Shown here one piece after another: positions 7,121 to 12,085 of a stretch of 12,085 nt of DNA. Position 1 is the first letter of the stretch; every line of letters begins with the position of its first letter. The stretch comes from Actinomyces viscosus (GTDB lineage: Bacteria > Bacteroidota > Bacteroidia > Flavobacteriales_D > Crocinitomicaceae), in contig CALPVI020000024.1 in the NCBI GenBank assembly GCA_943326975.2, positions 1 to 12,085 of the forward strand. Reading direction: 5' to 3'. A program made the translations under genes and the position numbers. The notes below the pieces were generated by a model that saw only the letters and a list, made by a program, of their open reading frames with translations, searched no databases and was not told where the DNA came from.

Positions 7121-7134
7121 TTTAAGATCTTAAA
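7121..7134. promoter_or_regulatory. Perfect 14-base palindrome in the divergent spacer
   Basis: TTTAAGATCTTAAA is identical to its reverse complement over all 14 bases. It lies near the middle of the 207-base spacer between the 501-residue protein gene and the EamA transporter, about 46 bases upstream of the candidate promoter at 7043-7075. A symmetric site in this place could be an operator for a dimeric regulator. AT-rich DNA gives chance palindromes, so support is weak. The sequence TAGGTTTT directly after it (7135-7142) resembles a -7 box for the plus-strand gene but has no -33 partner. Confidence 0.25.
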
Positions 7135-7224
7135 TAGGTTTTTTTATTCACTTTTAGCAAGTTTTAAAGAGATAATAATCATCAAAAATTTCGTTTATTT
7201 ACAATTCTAAAAGAGTATATATTT

Positions 7225-8100
7225 ATGCAGTCAAAAGGTGTTATTCAAATTATAGTAGGAGCTTGCTTGTTTGGTTTAATACCATTTTTTGTTCGATATG
7301 CACCAGAACTAAATTTAACCACAATCGTATTTGGTAGGGCTTTTTTTGCCGCATTATTTGCGTTGATATTAATTCGTTTTTCACCTAAAAAAGAAACTAC
7401 TTTCTTACGGAATAAAAAAAGTGATGTGTTTCATTTATTGATTTGGACGCTTTGTTTGCTCTTTGCAATTTTGTCCTACTTTCTTTCGATTAAAAAAGGT
7501 TCAGTTGCAATCGCAGGAACAATGATGGGAATGCACCCTATTTTTGTCGTTCTATTTTCAATCATCTTTTTCAAAGAAAGAATCTATAAGTTGACCTATA
7601 TTTCATGTTTGTTAGCGATAATTGGAGGTGTTTTAATATTGTCCAATACAAATGAATTAACAGGTACAACAATAAATGGTGTTTTATATGGTTTTGCTTC
7701 TGCTTTCTTTTTAGGTTTAAATTTTACGTATTATTTAAAATACTTATCACATTTTAGCTCTTCTAAATTGGTTTTTCTTCAAAATGCACTTCAGTTACCA
7801 GTGTTGTTGCCTTTTCTATTATTTAATTCCTCAAAAATCAATAATAATGGTTGGGTAGCGATGTTGTTTTTGGGTGTGGTATGTACTGGATTGGCTTATT
7901 TTCTTGTTTACAATGGATCAAGAGTAGTAAAAACACAATATATCGGTGTTTTACAAATGATTGAGAATGTTATTCCCGTTATATTAGGGGTCTATTTATA
8001 TAATGAGAAGATTGAAGAGATTCAATTTTTAGGAATTTTAATAATTCTTTTCTCTGCCGTGTTGGTCTCAATAAAGTCAAATCATTCGAATAATACTTAA
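7225..8100 (+). CDS. EamA/DMT-superfamily transporter
   Basis: This 291-residue inner-membrane protein of the drug/metabolite transporter superfamily probably exports or exchanges a small metabolite; the substrate cannot be told. It has about ten hydrophobic helices in two EamA halves, roughly residues 5-138 and 150-284. Each half ends with the usual proline-containing helix and acidic boundary: P105 to FKER (116-119) in the first, P251 to YNEKI (259-263) in the second. The N-terminus GVIQIIVGACLFGLIPFFVR is typical of a first EamA helix. ATG 7225 is the first suitable start after the spacer. The gene stands alone, divergent from the 501-residue protein gene and convergent with mutS2, with 23 bases between stop codons. 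Confidence 0.92.
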   Translation: MQSKGVIQIIVGACLFGLIPFFVRYAPELNLTTIVFGRAFFAALFALILIRFSPKKETTFLRNKKSDVFHLLIWTLCLLFAILSYFLSIKKGSVAIAGTMMGMHPIFVVLFSIIFFKERIYKLTYISCLLAIIGGVLILSNTNELTGTTINGVLYGFASAFFLGLNFTYYLKYLSHFSSSKLVFLQNALQLPVLLPFLLFNSSKINNNGWVAMLFLGVVCTGLAYFLVYNGSRVVKTQYIGVLQMIENVIPVILGVYLYNEKIEEIQFLGILIILFSAVLVSIKSNHSNNT

Positions 8101-8123
8101 TTTTTTTGATCCAAAATTTCTCT

Positions 8124-10253
8124 TTACTTCACCCACATTAATTTCTCTCGTTCTACTTTCATGCGCATGAATCCAAAAGCAACCGTAATCATTTCACCAT
8201 TTATTTCTTCAACTGAACCGCTTTGCTTTGTTGCGATTAATTTAACGGTCGAACCAACAATAATTTTAGCGCGTTCATACTCATCTCTTTCGATTTGAAC
8301 TTTTTTCTTTTTTGTAACTTTTTTAGGTAGTTTAGAATCAGCTTTTAATTTTTCAATCCGTTCAACGTCATCAATTTTAGATTTTTCAACGGCAATGTAT
8401 TTGGTGATTTCGTCCAATAATGGCTTATTTACATCTTTCTTTTTTGAACGAGAAATGTATCGTTGTATAAACGAAGCCATTTTTTTTCCATTCGAAATGA
8501 ATTTATTGTTTTTTTCGTTGAGTTCTTGAATCGATTTTAGTTTTTCTTCTAATTTCGATTTCTTATCTAAAAATTCGTTTTTTGCTTTCTGTGCCAATTC
8601 TTGAGCCTCGATATGTTCTTTATTTAAACGTTCGAGGTATGTTTTTTCTCTTTGAAGTTCATTTAATAACTTATCCATACGAACTTTTCGGTCGTCCATT
8701 CTACTTTTAGCATCTTCAATTAATTCCATCGGAATTCCATTGATTTGTGCAACTTCAAACGTAAAAGAACTTCCAGGTTGACCAAGAGAAAACTTATATA
8801 AAGGCTCTAACGTTTCAGTGTCAAACATCATGCAACCATTGATAGCATTACGTAATTGATCAGCTTTTAATTTTATGTTTGCGTAATGTGTTGTGATTAC
8901 TCCAAAACATTTTTTGTTGTACAAATTTTCAAAAAACACTTCAGCCAAAGCACCTCCTAATTCAGGATCAGAACCGGTACCAAATTCATCTAATAAAAGT
9001 AAGGTTCGTCTATTTGCTACTTCTAAAAAGTGTTTCATTCGTTTTAAGCGATATGAATATGTACTTAATTCATTTTCAATAGATTGATTGTCTCCTATAT
9101 CAGTTAATATTTGTTGAAAAAAACACATTTTACTATTGGGATCAACCGGTACTAATAATCCTGCTTGAAGCATGATTTGTAATAGTCCAATTGTTTTTAA
9201 TGTAATACTTTTCCCTCCTGCATTTGGACCTGAAATCACCAGTATACGAGAGAATTTATCCATAAAAAGATATTGAGAAAATGTCTTCTTCCCATTTGCT
9301 TTATTGTTTTTCCAAAGAATAGGATGGACTGCATTGATCAATTCAATCGTCGTATCATTTTGAATTGCAGGCATACTACAATTCAATTCTAAAGCTAATT
9401 TTGTTTTTGCATTGATAAAATCAAACTCGGTTAAGATTGTTTGATACTCTTTTATTAAAGGGAGGAAATGTGCAATTTCAGCTGTCAGAATTTGTAAAAT
9501 TCTATAAATTTCTTTTCGCTCGTCATCTAATAAAAGTTCATATTCGTTATTTAATTCTACATTACATGATGGTTCAATAAATGTTAAACTACCTGTTTTA
9601 GAAGATCCTACTACGGTACCCGAAATCTTTCTTTTGTGTGTGGACATTACAGTCAAAACACGTCTTTCATTTACAAATGCTTCTCTTGTTTCTCCCAAGA
9701 AATTTTCTTTTGTCAAACGACGCATTTCTTTTTCGAAATTCTTGTTGATTTTATTTTTTACTGAACGTAAATTTTGACGAATTTCAAGTAAAGCAGGTGA
9801 AGCATCATCTTTTATTGCACCTTTTCGATCAAACACTTTATCAATTGCATCTATGATTTCAGTAGTGAAATAAGCGTCTTTTAAAATGGCTGAAAGTAAA
9901 GGATAGTCTTTTTCCCTCTTGTCAAAAAAATAAAGGATTGTGTTTATTAAGAGAGATGCTCTTGATATTCTGTAGAATCCCTCTTGAGATAAAACCGAGT
10001 TTTTTATAGGGAGGTATTTAATTTCAGTAAGTAATTCTTCAAAATCCAATGCAGGAAAGTTTTCTCCTTCTGAACGTAATTGGAAAAATTCATTTACACG
10101 ATGAAGTTCAACAGTAATTTCATCAAATCGATTTGTAGGAGTTAACTCCATTAATCGCTTCTCAGCCGTTGGACCAATTGAGTAATTCACTAGCCATTCT
10201 CTAATCGTAGAAAATTCAAGGTCATTTATCGTTTGTTCATCAAAAGAATTCAT
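8124..10253 (-). CDS. mutS2: MutS2-family ATPase without an Smr domain
   Basis: MutS2 is a MutS paralog lacking the mismatch-recognition domain. Members have been linked to suppression of recombination and, in Bacillus, to resolution of collided ribosomes. This 709-residue protein has an N-terminal helical core/clamp (about 1-300), Walker A GPNAGGKS (342-349), the signature region DIGDNQSIENELSTYS (385-400), Walker B LLLLDEFGTGSDP (418-430) and switch histidine TTHY (454-457). A charged coiled coil follows (about 515-660). The chain ends with a small beta-rich KOW-like segment (about 664-709, VGSTVKLIATKQSGSVEEI) and stops at WVK. Typical Firmicutes MutS2 has about 780 residues with a C-terminal Smr nuclease domain, absent here. 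The ATPase core is intact, so the gene is not obviously broken. It follows the ABC genes after a 68-base spacer. Confidence 0.93.
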   Translation of the reverse strand: MNSFDEQTINDLEFSTIREWLVNYSIGPTAEKRLMELTPTNRFDEITVELHRVNEFFQLRSEGENFPALDFEELLTEIKYLPIKNSVLSQEGFYRISRASLLINTILYFFDKREKDYPLLSAILKDAYFTTEIIDAIDKVFDRKGAIKDDASPALLEIRQNLRSVKNKINKNFEKEMRRLTKENFLGETREAFVNERRVLTVMSTHKRKISGTVVGSSKTGSLTFIEPSCNVELNNEYELLLDDERKEIYRILQILTAEIAHFLPLIKEYQTILTEFDFINAKTKLALELNCSMPAIQNDTTIELINAVHPILWKNNKANGKKTFSQYLFMDKFSRILVISGPNAGGKSITLKTIGLLQIMLQAGLLVPVDPNSKMCFFQQILTDIGDNQSIENELSTYSYRLKRMKHFLEVANRRTLLLLDEFGTGSDPELGGALAEVFFENLYNKKCFGVITTHYANIKLKADQLRNAINGCMMFDTETLEPLYKFSLGQPGSSFTFEVAQINGIPMELIEDAKSRMDDRKVRMDKLLNELQREKTYLERLNKEHIEAQELAQKAKNEFLDKKSKLEEKLKSIQELNEKNNKFISNGKKMASFIQRYISRSKKKDVNKPLLDEITKYIAVEKSKIDDVERIEKLKADSKLPKKVTKKKKVQIERDEYERAKIIVGSTVKLIATKQSGSVEEINGEMITVAFGFMRMKVEREKLMWVK

Positions 10254-10282
10254 AGTGTAAAAATAATAAAAACTGAAGAGGT

Positions 10283-10308
10283 AAAAAGTTTATTTTCTTG
10301 GAAAATAA
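10283..10308 (-). terminator. Weak candidate rho-independent terminator after the ABC operon
   Basis: On the minus strand TTATTTTC, loop CAA and GAAAATAA form a perfect 8-base-pair stem (10308-10290). After two bases comes a run of five T (10287-10283). The position, just past the ATPase stop and before mutS2, is right for a terminator. The stem has only one G-C pair, so it may be inefficient and allow readthrough into mutS2. Confidence 0.35.
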
Positions 10309-10321
10309 GAAGAGAGATTAA

Positions 10322-11029
10322 TTAAAATCCAATTTCTATTAATTCAGTTTTACTTAGCGTGTTTGAAGTAAAGTGCTTCAGTTTTTTAGTTAGCTTGTCG
10401 ATTACTAAAATATCAGTTTCGCTTTCCAAGCACAATTCTAAATCATGAGAAGAAATTATAATGCATTTGTTGAATTGAATTGCAATTTTCTTCATCTCAT
10501 TCATTACCAACTTTCTATTAGCATAATCTAAAAAGGCTGTTGGTTCATCTAAAATGATAATTGCTGTTTCTTGTGTAATTGCTCTTGCAATAGCAGCTAA
10601 TTGTCTTTCTCCATCACTTAATTGAGTGGTGAAAAAGTTAGCTAAATGTTGAATCTTCAATTCTGATAATGCATGTTCAATAATTTCTTGATCCACTGTA
10701 GATAATCTTCCTAATGCGTTTGTATAAGGTGTTCTCCCCAGTGCAACATATTCACTAACTCTTAAGTAATCAATTCCATCAAATTTTGAGTTTACAAATG
10801 CAATTGTTTTTGCCTTTCTAATTCGATCAAATTCAGTAATATAAGTTGTATCGATAATCACTTTCCCAGCTAAGGTTTGTTGATTACCTTGAAGTGTTTG
10901 TAATAAAGTCGTTTTTCCTGCTCCATTTGCTCCAATTAATGAATATACTTTTCCTTTTGAAAGTTCAATTGAATCAATCGTAAATAAACATTTTTTATGC
11001 CCAATTTCTATATTGTTTAATTCGATCAT
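10322..11029 (-). CDS. ABC importer ATPase, FecE/BtuD/FhuC-like
   Basis: This 235-residue cytoplasmic nucleotide-binding subunit would drive the FecCD permease encoded just upstream. It shows Walker A GANGAGKT (33-40), signature LSDGERQ (137-143), Walker B AIIILDEP (156-163), D-loop near FLD (166-168) and switch His195 in SSHD. The segment VSEYVALGRTPYTN (91-104) is typical of the iron-chelate/cobalamin class. The Q-loop, usually a glutamine shortly before this segment, reads TIAFVNSKF (75-83), so the glutamine is not evident. From memory, related Bacteroidota ATPases also vary here. The ATG overlaps the permease stop in an ATGA arrangement (4 bases), implying translational coupling. Likely cargo is a ferric siderophore, heme or cobalamin; the sequence does not decide between them. 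Confidence 0.93.
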   Translation of the reverse strand: MIELNNIEIGHKKCLFTIDSIELSKGKVYSLIGANGAGKTTLLQTLQGNQQTLAGKVIIDTTYITEFDRIRKAKTIAFVNSKFDGIDYLRVSEYVALGRTPYTNALGRLSTVDQEIIEHALSELKIQHLANFFTTQLSDGERQLAAIARAITQETAIIILDEPTAFLDYANRKLVMNEMKKIAIQFNKCIIISSHDLELCLESETDILVIDKLTKKLKHFTSNTLSKTELIEIGF

Positions 11030-12024
11030 ACTAAACGTTTTAAAACAATTATGATAACAAATGGAGCGCCGATGATTGAAGTGAGTGCATTAATTGGAAT
11101 GTGAACAGTACTCTCTAAGACTTGAATGAAAATGTCACAAATAAGTAAGAAAAAACTTCCGATAAAAAAACTTCCAATAAGTAAACTCAAATGAGATTGA
11201 GTTCTGAAAATCATCTTCACCAAATTTGGAACTGCTAATCCAACAAAAGCTATAGGTCCACAATATGCTGTAATAATTCCAGTTAAAATTGCGGTTATTG
11301 ATATCAAAATAATACGAATATATTTCACATGTATACCTAGATTAAGTGCTTGATTTTCACCTAAAACAAATGCATTTAAAGGTTTAATTACCCAAAATGA
11401 AGCAATTAATCCGATTGTGAAAATGATGATAATAAGTGGTAAATCTGAAAACTCAACTTGCTGAAGTGAACCCATCGTCCACATCGTGAATAGTTTCAAT
11501 TGATTTGGATCACTTAAAGATTGAAGAATAGCAACAATAGCACTTGTAAAACTACCCAACATTATTCCGATAAGTAGTAAAGAGATATGTGATTTTACAA
11601 GATAGGAAAAGGATAAAATGATTAACCCAAAAACAAATGCACCTAACAACGAACTTGTAATTGTTCCAAAATCAGAAGTTAAAAAAGGGATACCTGTCAT
11701 TACACTAAATGCAACAAAAAGACTTGATCCCGAATTGATTCCTAAAACATAAGGACCAGCCAAAGGATTATTAAACATGGTTTGCATGAAGAGACCAGCA
11801 ATTGATAAGCCTCCTCCAGCTAAAATAGCCATAACTAATCGAGGTATTCTAAATTCACGAATAATTACTTGCGAGCTATTTGTTGGATTGTATTTGAAGA
11901 GTGTATTCCAAAAGTCGTTAAGAGATACAGAAATGTCGCCAACAAATAAGTGTATTGAGCCTAAAATAGGAAGTAATATTAAAAGTGAAATAAATACGAA
12001 TCTATTTTTCTTTGTTACAGTCAT
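11026..12024 (-). CDS. FecCD/BtuC-family ABC importer permease
   Basis: This 332-residue inner-membrane permease of the iron-siderophore/heme/cobalamin class would act as a homodimer with the ATPase encoded downstream. Landmarks in order: a first helix at about 8-28, RIPRL (59-63), the long family motif from GLFMQTMFNNPLAGP (77-91) through LGINSGSSL (94-102), WTMGSL (182-187), the loop GPIAFVGLAVPNLVK (256-270) and the terminal IGAPFVIIIVLKR (318-330). About ten membrane helices are expected and the length is normal for the family. In the conserved VPHxxR motif, His is Asn267 and Arg is Lys270. The ATG at 12024 shares one base with the upstream stop (TAATG), and the gene's stop overlaps the ATPase start by 4 bases, so all three genes are coupled. 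Confidence 0.95.
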   Translation of the reverse strand: MTVTKKNRFVFISLLILLPILGSIHLFVGDISVSLNDFWNTLFKYNPTNSSQVIIREFRIPRLVMAILAGGGLSIAGLFMQTMFNNPLAGPYVLGINSGSSLFVAFSVMTGIPFLTSDFGTITSSLLGAFVFGLIILSFSYLVKSHISLLLIGIMLGSFTSAIVAILQSLSDPNQLKLFTMWTMGSLQQVEFSDLPLIIIIFTIGLIASFWVIKPLNAFVLGENQALNLGIHVKYIRIILISITAILTGIITAYCGPIAFVGLAVPNLVKMIFRTQSHLSLLIGSFFIGSFFLLICDIFIQVLESTVHIPINALTSIIGAPFVIIIVLKRLV

Positions 12025-12085
12025 TATTTGTCTAATGTTCTGTAAAAATAGAGTTTATTTTTCAATTTTAGTTCTGGGTGTAGAA
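12024..12085 (-). CDS. C-terminal end of a probable periplasmic substrate-binding protein (partial)
   Basis: The minus-strand frame entering at the right edge gives 19 residues, beginning LHPEL and ending YFYRTLDK, before a TAA at 12026-12024. That stop shares its final A with the ATG of the FecCD permease, a strong sign of a real coupled upstream gene. A C-terminus of the form LHPEL followed by FYRxL resembles iron-siderophore/cobalamin binding proteins, and this is the gene expected before a FecCD permease. The other two frames also end in stops within the edge segment but show no such fit. The identification is by context and a short tail only. Confidence 0.6.
   Translation of the reverse strand, partial: LHPELKLKNKLYFYRTLDK

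Noticed and set aside
7135..7142. TAGGTTTT as a -7 box for the EamA transporter
   Set aside because: There is no -33 element at a suitable distance, and it lies more than 80 bases from the ATG in very AT-rich DNA.
8104..8116. Hairpin TTTTG-ATC-CAAAA between the convergent transporter and mutS2 genes
   Set aside because: A 5-base-pair stem with one G-C pair is too weak to call a terminator, although the position would suit one.
1..12085. Search for mobile elements, CRISPR arrays, defence modules, tRNA or rRNA genes
   Set aside because: I saw no transposase, integrase, phage, toxin-antitoxin or regular repeat-spacer pattern. Base composition and gene style look uniform, so the window reads as housekeeping chromosome.

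Overview
The window looks like ordinary chromosome from a Flavobacteriia-like member of the Bacteroidota. It is visibly AT-rich, start codons have little or no Shine-Dalgarno signal, and several upstream regions carry TAnnTTTG-type -7 boxes, the Bacteroidota promoter form. The gene content also fits: Tgt and MutS2 variants I remember from this phylum, and a Bacteroidota-type helical protein with an EKRYF motif. I cannot name the genus; a Crocinitomicaceae or Flavobacteriaceae relative is a guess.

Layout. (1) 1-2431, minus strand: a membrane glycosyltransferase, an ECF-type sigma factor overlapping its end by 7 bases, then rsmG (16S rRNA G527 methyltransferase), which reaches the left edge. 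A spacer rich in GAATTA repeats separates sigma from rsmG. (2) 2432-2511: a compact divergent control region. (3) 2512-5515, plus strand: tgt (queuosine tRNA modification), an LptF/LptG-type LPS-export permease, and an outer-membrane beta-barrel protein of probable DUF481 type whose start overlaps the permease end by 14 bases. (4) 5512-7017, minus strand: a 501-residue helical protein of unknown function, convergent with the barrel gene and sharing the bases TTAG for both stops. (5) 7018-7224: a 207-base divergent spacer with a candidate promoter and a perfect 14-base palindrome. (6) 7225-8100, plus strand: an EamA/DMT transporter. (7) 8124-10253, minus strand: a MutS2 protein without the C-terminal Smr nuclease domain. 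(8) 10283-12085, minus strand: a tightly coupled ABC importer of the iron-siderophore/cobalamin/heme class. It comprises the last 19 codons of a probable substrate-binding protein, a FecCD permease and an ATPase, followed by a weak candidate terminator.

The genes serve envelope biogenesis (glycosyltransferase, LptF/G permease, barrel), RNA modification (rsmG, tgt), metal-chelate uptake, and DNA or ribosome maintenance (MutS2). I found no transposase, integrase, phage gene, tRNA, rRNA, CRISPR array or defence module, and no convincing new multi-gene system. The best second-look items are molecular: a Tgt lacking all three zinc-binding cysteines, a MutS2 without Smr, an ABC ATPase without a recognisable Q-loop glutamine, a glycosyltransferase with an altered nucleotide-binding motif, and the uncharacterised 501-residue protein.
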